Source: Elusimicrobiales bacterium (GTDB lineage Bacteria; Elusimicrobiota; Elusimicrobia; Elusimicrobiales; UBA9959). Taken from it: a stretch of DNA of 50,874 nt. How positions within the stretch are numbered: position 1 is the first letter of the stretch; the number at the start of each line of letters is the position of its first letter. The DNA lies in the NCBI GenBank assembly GCA_031082205.1, contig JAVHLJ010000017.1:1-50874 (forward strand), read 5' to 3'. The translations under genes and the position numbers were made by a program. This document shows, one piece after another, positions 33,202 to 41,214 of this stretch. The notes beneath the pieces are model-generated. The model worked only from the letters and a program-made list of their open reading frames with translations. It did no database searches and was not told where the DNA came from.

Positions 33202-33573
33202 TCAGGCCGGGCCGACCAGTTTCTTAACGTGTTCCAGCAGGCGGTGCCAGTCGTAAGGCTTGTTGACGTAGATGTCGGCGCCGGCCTTGAAGGCGTCTTC
33301 CATGTCGCCCACCAGTTTCTTGCCGGTCAGCATTATGATCGGGATATGCTTGAGGGCCTTGTCGTTCTTTATCAGTTCGCAGAGGGTGTTGCCGTCTATG
33401 ACAGGGATGCCGATGTCGAGCAGTATGAGGTCGGGCTTCTCCTTCTTGACGGCCTCCAGGCCCTCCTCGCCGTTGAAGGCGGAGGCGACCTCGTAACCGG
33501 ACTGCTCGAAGCGGAGGCTGAGCACCTTGACGATCATCGGCTCGTCGTCGATTATAAGGACTTTCTTTGCCAT
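33202..33573 (-). CDS. stand-alone response regulator receiver domain (CheY-like)
   Basis: The 123-residue product is one receiver domain without an output domain. It has KKVLIIDDEP with the acidic pocket, the phospho-acceptor Asp in LILLDIGIP, Thr in IMLTGKK, and Lys in VNKPYD. No histidine kinase is encoded nearby, so its partner is elsewhere. The ATG lies 1 base after the rpe stop, so the two genes share a transcript. It is the last gene before the ribosomal operon's promoter. Confidence 0.92.
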   Translation of the reverse strand: MAKKVLIIDDEPMIVKVLSLRFEQSGYEVASAFNGEEGLEAVKKEKPDLILLDIGIPVIDGNTLCELIKNDKALKHIPIIMLTGKKLVGDMEDAFKAGADIYVNKPYDWHRLLEHVKKLVGPA

Positions 33574-33574
33574 T

Positions 33575-34252
33575 TCAGCGACCCCCGCGGCTCCCCTTGA
33601 GCGCGCGGGTAAATTCTACAAGATTGACGGCCGAAAACAAAGCGCTGCCGGCGACCAGCGAGTCGGCGCCGGCCTTGACCGCGAGCGGGGCCGTATCAGC
33701 GTTTATGCCGCCGTCCACCTGCAGCCAGACCGGCCTGCCGGACTTGGTTATCGCGGCGCGGACGGCCTTTACGCGGGGAAGCATGGCGCGGATGAATTTC
33801 TGTCCGCCGAAGCCCGGCTCCACGGTCATTACCAGGAAAAGGTCCAGCAGCGGCAGCAGCCGCAGCGGGCCGGCCAGCGGGGTGGCCGGCTTTACGGCGA
33901 GACCGGCTTTCAGGCCCAGGGCTTTTATCTTACGGATGGCGGACAGCGCGCCGAGCGATTCATAATGCACGGTTATCAGGCCGGAGCCTGAGGCGGCGAA
34001 GGCGTCCACGAGGCGGTTCGGCCGCTCGACCATGAGGTGAGAGTCGACCGGCAGGCCCGAGGCGCGGGCCACCGCCGCGCCGACATGGGGGCCGAAACTG
34101 ATGTTCGGGACAAAACGCCCGTCCATCACGTCGAGCTGCACCCAGTCGGAATGGGGACGGACGCGCCGCAGTTCCGCTCCCAGGCGCGTGAAATCGGCGG
34201 AAAGGACGGAGGGCACCACGGCTACGCGTCCGTCAGGCAGGGGGAATTTCAT
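33575..34252 (-). CDS. rpe: ribulose-phosphate 3-epimerase
   Basis: The enzyme interconverts ribulose 5-phosphate and xylulose 5-phosphate in the pentose phosphate pathway. The 225-residue TIM barrel shows VPSVLSADFTRLG, the catalytic and metal residues in WVQLDVMDGRFVPN and DSHLMVERP, VMTVEPGFGGQKFI, and VDGGINADT. All are conserved. Its ATG overlaps the stop of the PASTA gene by ATGA. Confidence 0.95.
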   Translation of the reverse strand: MKFPLPDGRVAVVPSVLSADFTRLGAELRRVRPHSDWVQLDVMDGRFVPNISFGPHVGAAVARASGLPVDSHLMVERPNRLVDAFAASGSGLITVHYESLGALSAIRKIKALGLKAGLAVKPATPLAGPLRLLPLLDLFLVMTVEPGFGGQKFIRAMLPRVKAVRAAITKSGRPVWLQVDGGINADTAPLAVKAGADSLVAGSALFSAVNLVEFTRALKGSRGGR

Positions 34253-35247
34253 TTGACCGGGCGCTCTTCGACGAGTATGCCGTTGACGAATATGCGGACC
34301 TTGTCGGCGCTGCCGAAAGGGATGGTGAGGTCTATCTTGGAGCCGGGGTCGCGCAGCCCGTTGAAGATCTCCTTGTCCCCGGACTTGCCGACGGAGACTA
34401 TCCGTATGTGGCGCTGCACGCCGCTCTGCGGGGCCTCGTAGCGCACATGGTACTCGAGCTCGGGCTCGGCCGAGACCGAGCGGGCGCTGACGGTGAGGTT
34501 GATGCGGCTCTCCTGCGAGACCACGGTGTCCGGCGGCGGGGCCTGGTCGATGATGGTGCCGCGCGGGAACAGCGACGAGGCGTCCTCCAGTATGTTGATG
34601 TTCAGGCCGGAGGCCGCCGCCCAGGCGTAGGCGTCGTCGGCCTTCTTCTGCCGGAAGTCGGGCATAAGGTTGATGCCGGAGGGCGGGGCGCCGGCCGAGA
34701 CCACGACGCTGACCATCTGGTTCTTTCCGACGCTGATCTCCGGCTTGGGATCCTGGGAGAGCACCGTGCCCTTGTCGGCCTTGAGGGAATAGGATTCGCT
34801 GACCTCGCCCAGAAGGAGCTGGCGCTGGCGCAGGAACAGCTCGGCGTTGCGCAGCGGGAGGCCTATGAGGTTGGGAACGAAGACCGACTCGCCGCCCTGG
34901 CTGAAGACCACGGTTATTATCTTGCCCTCGCGCACGGTGGTGCCGGCGGCCGGATGCTGGCGCAGCACCGTAGCTATCGGCACGCCCTCGTTGAACTCGT
35001 AGCCGCCTATGCGCATGGCCAGGTCGTTCTCGGAAAGGAGCTGCAGCGCGTTGACGGAGGACTTGCCCTTGATTTCGGGGACTATCACTTCCTTGCGGTG
35101 ATGGATCACGGTCTCCATGGTCCAGGAGAAGGAGAAGTAGGTGAGGAGGAAGACGAAAAGGGCCAGCGAACTTATCTTCGCCACGAAGGCGAAATTGATC
35201 GGGATATCGTCCTGTATCTTCTTTACGCTGTCTATGACTTTTTTCAT
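34249..35247 (-). CDS. membrane-anchored PASTA-repeat protein
   Basis: The 332-residue product has a cytoplasmic N-terminus, one transmembrane helix (about residues 22-43), and an outside region with three PASTA repeats (about 55-125, 125-195 and 195-262). Each has a P-x-hydrophobic start (VIVPEIKG, VFVPNLIG, NLMPDFRQ). A C-terminal beta-rich segment of about 70 residues is not PASTA. PASTA domains bind cell-wall fragments in kinases and penicillin-binding proteins; here no kinase or transpeptidase domain is attached. The gene overlaps both fmt and rpe by four bases. Confidence 0.88.
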   Translation of the reverse strand: MKKVIDSVKKIQDDIPINFAFVAKISSLALFVFLLTYFSFSWTMETVIHHRKEVIVPEIKGKSSVNALQLLSENDLAMRIGGYEFNEGVPIATVLRQHPAAGTTVREGKIITVVFSQGGESVFVPNLIGLPLRNAELFLRQRQLLLGEVSESYSLKADKGTVLSQDPKPEISVGKNQMVSVVVSAGAPPSGINLMPDFRQKKADDAYAWAAASGLNINILEDASSLFPRGTIIDQAPPPDTVVSQESRINLTVSARSVSAEPELEYHVRYEAPQSGVQRHIRIVSVGKSGDKEIFNGLRDPGSKIDLTIPFGSADKVRIFVNGILVEERPVK

Positions 35248-36224
35248 TTATGGGGACCTTCGCGTCCGGCCGGCGGCGGCATTATCAGCGCGTCGCCGGG
35301 GCCGAGCCTGGCGCCGTTCAGGAAATCGGCGGCGCCCACGGGGCCGCGGCCCTCCGGCTTGAGCTTTTCGAGGAACAGGCTCCCGCCGGTGAATCTTACA
35401 AAAAATCCTCCGCCGGGCTCAACGGGGCCGACCGTGCCGGGGGCGCCGGCCGGCGCGCCCGGGGGCAGGGGCCGCAGCGAGGCCTTCAGGACCTGCACCG
35501 CAGTTCCGGCCGGGGTCACGAAGCGGGCCCGGGGCCCGCAGGCCAGGCCGCGGAAAAGGTCGAAGGCGGATGAGGCGCTCATCGCCGGGGAGAGGAAAGA
35601 AAGCGAAGGCCGTATCTTGGGGGCGTGCGACGGCTCCCCGGACTGCGGCGTGAAAGAGGCCCGTCCCGCGGCGATGTCCCGTACGGCCGAGACCAGCAGG
35701 CCCCGGCCCAGCTCCGTAAGGCGGGCGAAAAGCGCGGGCGCGTCCTCGTCCGGGCCCACCGGCGTAGCGACGGAAGCGGCCACGGGCCCGGTGTCCATTC
35801 CCTCGTCCAGGCGGAACACGGTCACGCCGGTCTCCTTTTCGCCGTTGATCAGCGCCCACTGCACGGGCGCGGCTCCCCGGTATTTGGGCAGCAGCGAAAA
35901 ATGGAGGTTTATGAAGCCGAGCGGGGGGAGCGAGAGGACTTCTTTCTTTATGAGCCGGCCATAGGCGACCACCACGCCGAGGTCCGGCTTAAGGGCGGCC
36001 ACGGCCTCGCGCAGCTCCGCGCCGGAGGCCGGCTGGAGAACGGGGAGCTTGTGGGCGAGCGCGGAATCCTTGACGGGCGGGCAGCAGACCTTCATGCCTC
36101 GCCCCACGGGCCGGTCCGGCTGGGCTATGACCCCGGCGACTTCGAAGCCGCCGGCCACCAGCGCTTCCAGGAAGGGACAGGCGACGGAGGGCGTGCCGAG
36201 GAAGACCAGCCTCGGCGCGCTCAT
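35244..36224 (-). CDS. fmt: methionyl-tRNA formyltransferase
   Basis: The enzyme formylates initiator Met-tRNA. The 326-residue product has FLGTPSVACPFLEAL at the start and the folate-site INLHFSLLPKYRGAAPVQWA, which holds the catalytic Asn and His. TGVTVFRLDEGMDTGPV holds the Asp. A shorter C-terminal OB domain follows. ATG 36224 overlaps the def stop; the upstream open frame lies in def and was ignored. It is co-transcribed with def, which later removes the formyl group. Confidence 0.95.
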   Translation of the reverse strand: MSAPRLVFLGTPSVACPFLEALVAGGFEVAGVIAQPDRPVGRGMKVCCPPVKDSALAHKLPVLQPASGAELREAVAALKPDLGVVVAYGRLIKKEVLSLPPLGFINLHFSLLPKYRGAAPVQWALINGEKETGVTVFRLDEGMDTGPVAASVATPVGPDEDAPALFARLTELGRGLLVSAVRDIAAGRASFTPQSGEPSHAPKIRPSLSFLSPAMSASSAFDLFRGLACGPRARFVTPAGTAVQVLKASLRPLPPGAPAGAPGTVGPVEPGGGFFVRFTGGSLFLEKLKPEGRGPVGAADFLNGARLGPGDALIMPPPAGREGPHK

Positions 36225-36787
36225 TTTCCGGCTTTCCCGCGCGCCGGCCGCGGGGCCATGCGGCTCTCGTCGGTCTTCTTCCACTGGCGCTTGAGGCGCA
36301 TCAGCACGGGCTTGAGCTTGAGGCGGGTGAGCATCGGCAGGTGGTCTATGAAGACGACGCCGTCGAGATGGTCGATCTCGTGCTGCAGGGCCTTGGCCAG
36401 GAGGCCGTCGGCGGTGATCTCGACGGGCATGCCCTTCTCGTTGAGGGCGCGCACCCTGACTTTTGAAAAGCGCTTTATTTTGGCGAACAGCCCGGGGAAG
36501 GAAAGGCAGCCCTCGTCCTCCTCGACGGTATCGGAACCGGAGACCACTTCCGGGTTTATGATGACTACCCGGATCTCGCCCTCCTCGCGCGCCACCTTTA
36601 TGACGGCGAGCCGCAGGTCCAGGCCTATCTGGTTGGCGGCCAGTCCCGCCCCGCCGACTATGTCCATCGTGTCGAACATGTCGGACAGGAGCGCCGGCAG
36701 GGAGGGCTTGAGCGCCTTGAAATCGACGGGCTTCGTTTTTTTGGCGAGTATCTTCTCGCCGTACTTGCAGATGCGTCGTATCGCCAT
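36221..36787 (-). CDS. def: peptide deformylase
   Basis: The enzyme removes the formyl group from nascent proteins. The 188-residue product carries the three motifs: GGAGLAANQIG (Asn where many have Pro), EGCLSFPG with the metal Cys, and QHEIDHLDGV with the two His ligands. A Lys/Arg-rich C-terminal tail is present. GAGG, overlapping the permease stop, serves as the ribosome binding site for ATG 36787. Confidence 0.96.
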   Translation of the reverse strand: MAIRRICKYGEKILAKKTKPVDFKALKPSLPALLSDMFDTMDIVGGAGLAANQIGLDLRLAVIKVAREEGEIRVVIINPEVVSGSDTVEEDEGCLSFPGLFAKIKRFSKVRVRALNEKGMPVEITADGLLAKALQHEIDHLDGVVFIDHLPMLTRLKLKPVLMRLKRQWKKTDESRMAPRPARGKAGK

Positions 36788-36794
36788 ATTTACC

Positions 36795-38810
36795 TCAAAG
36801 CTTGTAGGTCAGCTCGCGGCCCTGCCAGATGACCCGGGCCGTCACCGAGAGGCCGTCCTCTTTCTGCAGCATGCCCCAGGCCATGGCCAGCTTCTCCAGC
36901 TGCACCTCGGCGCCGACGGAGCCGGAGACGCCCATGACTATCTCGGAGACCCGCGCGTCGCGAGCGACCTGCGCTATGGAAAGGAAGGGGTCGTTGGAGA
37001 AGACCAGCATCGGCTTTACCGTCTTGCCGTACTTCTCGGCCATCAGCACCACGTTGCGGAAGAGGTCCTTGTCCTCGTCGGTGACCGGGTTCTCCTCGCG
37101 GCCGAACTCCATGTTCTTGGTGACCTTGGCCGAAAGAACGATTATGTCGGTAGTCTCGTCGTCGACGGTCTTAAGGACCTGCTTCAGGTGCACCAGGTTC
37201 TCCGGGTTCCGGGCGGGGACCAGGATACGGTTGGGCTTGGCGAGCTCCGGCAGGATGGTATTGATGTCCGCCTCGCTCTTCAGGTTGAGCTTCTCCTCGG
37301 CCTCGTCGTCCTCCAGGCGCAGCGTCGCCTTTTTCTCGTTCATCTTTTCGGAGACCTGGAAAACGGTGAAGAACACGGCGGTAAAGATCACGCCCATGAC
37401 CGTGGCCGTCGGCTTTGTGATGAGGTTCATGGTCCCGGTTATGAGAAGGACCAGGAGGACGGACATCAGGCCCACCGGGACCTGGTAGCGCTTGACGCGG
37501 ATATTGAACGGGAACATCCATTCGCGCTCGAACTCGGTGTCCTTGAAGCGCAGGACCACCAGGGACAGGGTGTCGAAGATAAGGCTCCACATAACGCCGA
37601 AAGCGTAAGCCTGGCCCAGCAGGAAGATGTCTCCCCTGGAAACGATTATTATGGTTATCTGCAGGAGCGCCACCATGGTTATTATCCGGGAGGTGGTCCC
37701 GTACCTGGAGTGCAGCTTGCGGAACCAGTCGTGCAGGATGCCGTCCTCGGCCACGCGGTTGAGTATGCCGTTGGCTCCGACGAAGGAGGTGTTGACCGCG
37801 CCCATAAGTATCAGGCCTCCGGAGATCACCACCAGGACCTGCAGGGCCAGCCTGGCGAAATACGGTCCGTGCAGTTCCAGCGCGAGGCCGCTGAGAAGAT
37901 TCTCTGAATACTCGCCGACTATGCGCTCGGCCGGGATGATGATCGAGGAGAGGAAGGTCAGCACACCTGTAAAAAGCAGGCTGAAAATGAACACTATGGT
38001 AGCGGTCTTTTTGAGGTTCGGGACCTTGGGGTCCTCTATCTCGCGGTACACCTGCGCCATGCTCTCCAGGCCGCTGAGGGCCAGGATGGAGTGGCCGAAG
38101 GCCATGAATATACCTATCATGCCCACAGGCTTGAGCCAGGATATGTCCTTGGCCCAACCCAGCGCGTAATCGCTGAACTCCAGTTTGAAAGGCGGCAGGG
38201 TGAAGCCGCGGATGTAAACGGTAAGCAGGGACCAGACCAGCAGCACGGCCGCTATGAAGGCCACGAACAGCACGATCTTGACGTTGGTGTCGCCGGATTC
38301 CTTGACGCCGCGGATATTGGCTTTCCAGAAATAGGAGATGACCGCCACGCCGAATATAACCGCCAGCATGTTCGGCGAGAACGATGCCTCCATGCCGGCC
38401 ATGCCCATGAGGCTTTTCGCCAGGTAGGATATGTAGAGGCCGGCGCTTATGGCGCTTATAGGCCCGGTCAGCACATAATCGAAAACCAGCGCTGAGACCG
38501 CTATCTTGGCCACGAACTTGCCCATGGCGTGACGGACCACCACGTAAACCCCGCCGCGGACGAACATGGAGCAGGATTCGACGTAGACGGCCAGCATCAC
38601 GCCGGCGAAAAGCATGACGCCCAGTATGAACCAGGGGAAGGCCGGACCGTAGGCCTTCATGGCGATGCCGCCGGAATAATACGCGCTGGAGCCGAAGTCG
38701 CACAGTACTATGGCGGAGGCCTTCCAGAAGGAGATGAAACTCAGCATCGCCGTGCTGAGGACGAAGACCTTTTTCAGCGAAGGCCTGTCGGAAGAAGGGG
38801 GAGGGTTCAT
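36795..38810 (-). CDS. APC-superfamily amino-acid permease with a C-terminal UspA-like domain
   Basis: The 671-residue protein has about 12 transmembrane helices in residues 20-500. The APC-type unwound helix is seen in ALCDFGSSAYYSGGIA-like positions and GHSILALSGLESMAQVYREIEDPK. From about residue 530 a soluble domain begins with NRILVPARNPENLVHLKQVL and later MVMGVSGSVGAE-like (EIVMGVSGSVGAEV), the nucleotide-loop pattern of universal stress proteins. Substrate is unknown; amino acids are likely. It leads the long minus-strand operon, with a TATAAT at 38870-38865 and a 47-base leader. Confidence 0.88.
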   Translation of the reverse strand: MNPPPSSDRPSLKKVFVLSTAMLSFISFWKASAIVLCDFGSSAYYSGGIAMKAYGPAFPWFILGVMLFAGVMLAVYVESCSMFVRGGVYVVVRHAMGKFVAKIAVSALVFDYVLTGPISAISAGLYISYLAKSLMGMAGMEASFSPNMLAVIFGVAVISYFWKANIRGVKESGDTNVKIVLFVAFIAAVLLVWSLLTVYIRGFTLPPFKLEFSDYALGWAKDISWLKPVGMIGIFMAFGHSILALSGLESMAQVYREIEDPKVPNLKKTATIVFIFSLLFTGVLTFLSSIIIPAERIVGEYSENLLSGLALELHGPYFARLALQVLVVISGGLILMGAVNTSFVGANGILNRVAEDGILHDWFRKLHSRYGTTSRIITMVALLQITIIIVSRGDIFLLGQAYAFGVMWSLIFDTLSLVVLRFKDTEFEREWMFPFNIRVKRYQVPVGLMSVLLVLLITGTMNLITKPTATVMGVIFTAVFFTVFQVSEKMNEKKATLRLEDDEAEEKLNLKSEADINTILPELAKPNRILVPARNPENLVHLKQVLKTVDDETTDIIVLSAKVTKNMEFGREENPVTDEDKDLFRNVVLMAEKYGKTVKPMLVFSNDPFLSIAQVARDARVSEIVMGVSGSVGAEVQLEKLAMAWGMLQKEDGLSVTARVIWQGRELTYKL

Positions 38811-38864
38811 TTTTAAGGGCCCCGGCGGTACGCGATAAACGGTTCCGGCGGGGACAACGGTAAT

Positions 38865-38870
38865 ATTATA
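38865..38870 (-). promoter_or_regulatory. -10 element of the permease-def-fmt operon
   Basis: The minus strand reads TATAAT here, within an AT-rich patch. The predicted +1 near 38858 leaves a 47-base leader before ATG 38810. No good -35 is seen. Confidence 0.45.
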
Positions 38871-38903
38871 TCTTTAATGGAGGCGGCGCGGAATACCCGG
38901 GCT

Positions 38904-39380
38904 TCAGGGCCGGGGCGGAGCGAAAAGGGCCGCGGCTTCCGCGGGCGACCCCAATGAGCAGAGTTTGTCTATGAACGGGGCCTGGAAAGTGCGGGCCATG
39001 GAGGCCAGCATGTTCAGGTGCTGCTGGAAGAAAGGCGGCTTTCCCGGGGAAAGCAGCAGGACGGCGGCCCGGACGGCGTAGGGGGAGGAAGGGTCCTTCA
39101 GGCCGGCCGGGATAACGGCCATGACGGCGTGGAAATCGGCGAGGTCGGGCAGCTTGGCGTGGGGGATATAGAGGCCGGTCTCCAGGACATTGTTGAGCTT
39201 TTCCACCTCGTTGAGGCGGTCCACCAGGGCCTTCTCGCCTATGACCCCGGCCACACGGGGATGCAGCTTCGAGGCCAGGAAGGCGACCAGGCCGGGCCGG
39301 TCATAATTACCTTCCAGGTAGACTATGTTATCGGGTGACAGCAGAGAGGCGAGGGTCGCGGAATCCTGTTGCTTCATCAT
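38904..39380 (-). CDS. orphan PTS EIIA-like protein (type 2)
   Basis: The 158-residue product resembles the fructose/nitrogen-PTS EIIA domain. The phospho-accepting His is H74, in GLYIPHAKL, preceded by NNVLETG. The surrounding pattern (ALVDRLNEVEKL and a later AVRAAVLLLSP) fits. No EIIB, EIIC, HPr or EI gene lies in the window, so a regulatory role as in PTS-Ntr is more likely than sugar uptake. It is divergent from the BadF-type kinase, with overlapping promoter elements. Confidence 0.8.
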   Translation of the reverse strand: MMKQQDSATLASLLSPDNIVYLEGNYDRPGLVAFLASKLHPRVAGVIGEKALVDRLNEVEKLNNVLETGLYIPHAKLPDLADFHAVMAVIPAGLKDPSSPYAVRAAVLLLSPGKPPFFQQHLNMLASMARTFQAPFIDKLCSLGSPAEAAALFAPPRP

Positions 39381-39400
39381 ATAAAGGCGACGACGAGGTT

Positions 39401-39416
39401 ATGCTATCATTAACCC
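39401..39416. promoter_or_regulatory. overlapping divergent extended -10 elements
   Basis: The plus strand has TGC-TATCAT (39402-39410), six bases before ATG 39417, predicting a leaderless kinase mRNA. The minus strand has TGA-TAGCAT (hexamer 39406-39401), predicting EIIA RNA near 39394. The two hexamers share two bases. Confidence 0.5.
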
Positions 39417-40289
39417 ATGCCGCCCGTCAAACCCCGGAAAATACCGGCCGCGGCCGGCGCCGACAGGGGCGCTTCCTGGACACGGTTCTGCGCGGTGGAC
39501 AGCCGCGGGGAAGTCATCGCCCGGGACCGCCTGCCCACCCGGGACATAAAGTTTTTTCCCGCGATGATAAAGGATTTCCTGGACCGCTGCGGGTCCCCTC
39601 CTGGCGTTCCGCTCTTCGTGGCCACACGGGGAGCCTTCTCCCAGGCCTGGAAAAAGGATTTCATAACCGCCTCACTGGCCGGGCGGGCCGAAACCGCAGG
39701 GGTTATATCGGACGCCGAGGCGGCGTACGGGTCCGCCCTGGGGAACAGGCGCGGACTGCTGCTGATAGCCGGCACCGGCTCGGTGGCCATGGCCCCGGAC
39801 GGCCGCGGCGGCTTTATAAAAGCCGGCGGTCACGCGCCCGAAGGGGGCGATCCTGGTTCAGGGCTCTGGGTGGGCCTGGCCTGGCTTAAGCTGAAGAGAA
39901 AAAAGACGCCGTCCGGGGAAGGCTCCTCCGGCAGGGCGGCCTCCTTCGCGGCCGAGGCGATAAAAAAAGCCCGGGACGGCGACGCTGCGGCGCTTGAACT
40001 GGCGGAGCTGGCCTGGACCGAGCTGGCGGCCCTGGCCGCGGAACTCCGGGACGACGGGTTCCTGCCCGGCGGGCGCGGCCCTTTGCCTGCGGCGCTGTGG
40101 GGCGGCCTCACGGACGACGAGTGGTTCCGCGCAGGGCTGGTCCGGGCGCTCGAGAAGCGCCTCTCCCGTAAAATAAAAGTCTTCCGGCCCTCCCTGCCGC
40201 CGGAACTCTACTGCGCCCTGAAAGCCCTGAAAGCGGGAAAATGTGCAAAAAGGAAAGCTCCCGGCGGGGACTTGCGGCGAGTCACATGA
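39417..40289 (+). CDS. BadF/BadG/BcrA/BcrD-type ATPase, N-acetylglucosamine kinase-like
   Basis: The 290-residue product has an actin-like ATPase fold. GADRGASWTRFCAVDSRGEVI is the phosphate-1 region, SDAEAAYGSALG and LLLIAGTGSVAMAPDGRGG form the phosphate-2 and hinge parts, and GGDPGSGLWVGLAWLK follows. These match small sugar (glucosamine/GlcNAc) kinases of the BadF group. The product is slightly short, and its last 20 residues are Lys/Arg-rich. The sugar is not certain. An inositol-monophosphatase gene lies downstream on the same strand. Confidence 0.78.
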   Translation: MPPVKPRKIPAAAGADRGASWTRFCAVDSRGEVIARDRLPTRDIKFFPAMIKDFLDRCGSPPGVPLFVATRGAFSQAWKKDFITASLAGRAETAGVISDAEAAYGSALGNRRGLLLIAGTGSVAMAPDGRGGFIKAGGHAPEGGDPGSGLWVGLAWLKLKRKKTPSGEGSSGRAASFAAEAIKKARDGDAAALELAELAWTELAALAAELRDDGFLPGGRGPLPAALWGGLTDDEWFRAGLVRALEKRLSRKIKVFRPSLPPELYCALKALKAGKCAKRKAPGGDLRRVT

Positions 40290-40374
40290 GGAGGTTTTTT
40301 CCCGAGCGGAGCGAAGGGACCGGCACTGCCGGACGGGCACGAGCGCAAGCCCCCGTCGGGAGCTTACTACGATC

Positions 40375-41214
40375 ATGACGCCTGAAAAACTGCTCAAAGA
40401 GATACTGCTGTCCTGCGGGAAGATACTCAAGGCCAGGTTCGGCAGGGTCGGTTATTCGCTCAAAGGCAGGGCCGACCTCCTGACGGCCGCCGACCTGGCC
40501 TCGCAGAAGAACGCCATCGCGCTCATACGCCGCCGTTACCCGGACCACGGCCTACTCGCCGAAGAGGGCGTGGACACCTTCCGCCCCGGCCGCCCCGCCT
40601 GGATCATAGACCCGCTCGACGGCACCACCAACTACGCCCACGGCTTCCCGGCCGCGGCCGTCACCGCCGCTTTCTACGACGGCTCGGAGATAAAGACCGG
40701 CGGCACCCTGGACCCTTTCCGCGGCGAACTGTTCTTCGCCGCGCGGGGACACGGAGCCTGTTTGAACGGCCGCCCGATACGCGTATCGCGCGCGGCGAAG
40801 CTGTCGAATTCTCTGCTGGCCACCGGCTTCGCCTACGACCGGGGGGAAAAGGCGGAGTTCTACTGCTCTTTCTACGCGGAGTTCCTCAAAATATCGCATG
40901 ACATACGCCGCATGGGCTCGGCGGCGCTGGACCTGGCCTGGACCGCCTGCGGCCGGCTGGACGGCTACTGGGAATTCAATCTCAAGCCCTGGGACGTGGC
41001 GGCGGGTCTATTGCTGGTGGAAGAAGCGGGGGGAAAGGTCAGCGATTTTTCAGGAAAAACCTGGGGAGTTCCGACGGCTTTCGGACCGCAGACGCTGGCC
41101 GCCAACGGCAGGCTCAACCGGGCCATGCTCGAAGTTATAGGAAAAAAACTGCGTCAGGGCAGCCCGCGCAGCAGTTTGCCGGCCAGGCGCCGCGCCGCGC
41201 CCGCCAGGGCGTAG
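40375..41214 (+). CDS. inositol-1-monophosphatase family phosphatase
   Basis: The 279-residue enzyme has the family's metal sites: GLLAEEG, WIIDPLDGTTNYAHG and, near the C-terminus, KPWDVAAGLLLVEEAGGKVSD. The likely reaction is Mg-dependent hydrolysis of a sugar or inositol monophosphate; related enzymes also use fructose bisphosphate or NADP. ATG 40375 matches the domain start. The 85 bases after the BadF stop contain GGAGG and the short palindrome CCGGCACTGCCGG but no better start. Its last 61 bases overlap the end of the convergent barrel gene. Confidence 0.9.
   Translation: MTPEKLLKEILLSCGKILKARFGRVGYSLKGRADLLTAADLASQKNAIALIRRRYPDHGLLAEEGVDTFRPGRPAWIIDPLDGTTNYAHGFPAAAVTAAFYDGSEIKTGGTLDPFRGELFFAARGHGACLNGRPIRVSRAAKLSNSLLATGFAYDRGEKAEFYCSFYAEFLKISHDIRRMGSAALDLAWTACGRLDGYWEFNLKPWDVAAGLLLVEEAGGKVSDFSGKTWGVPTAFGPQTLAANGRLNRAMLEVIGKKLRQGSPRSSLPARRRAAPARA

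Noticed and set aside
40290-40374. N-terminal extension of the phosphatase, or a small gene
   Set aside because: The frame lacks family similarity before ATG 40375, and the segment holds only a short palindrome and a stray GGAGG.
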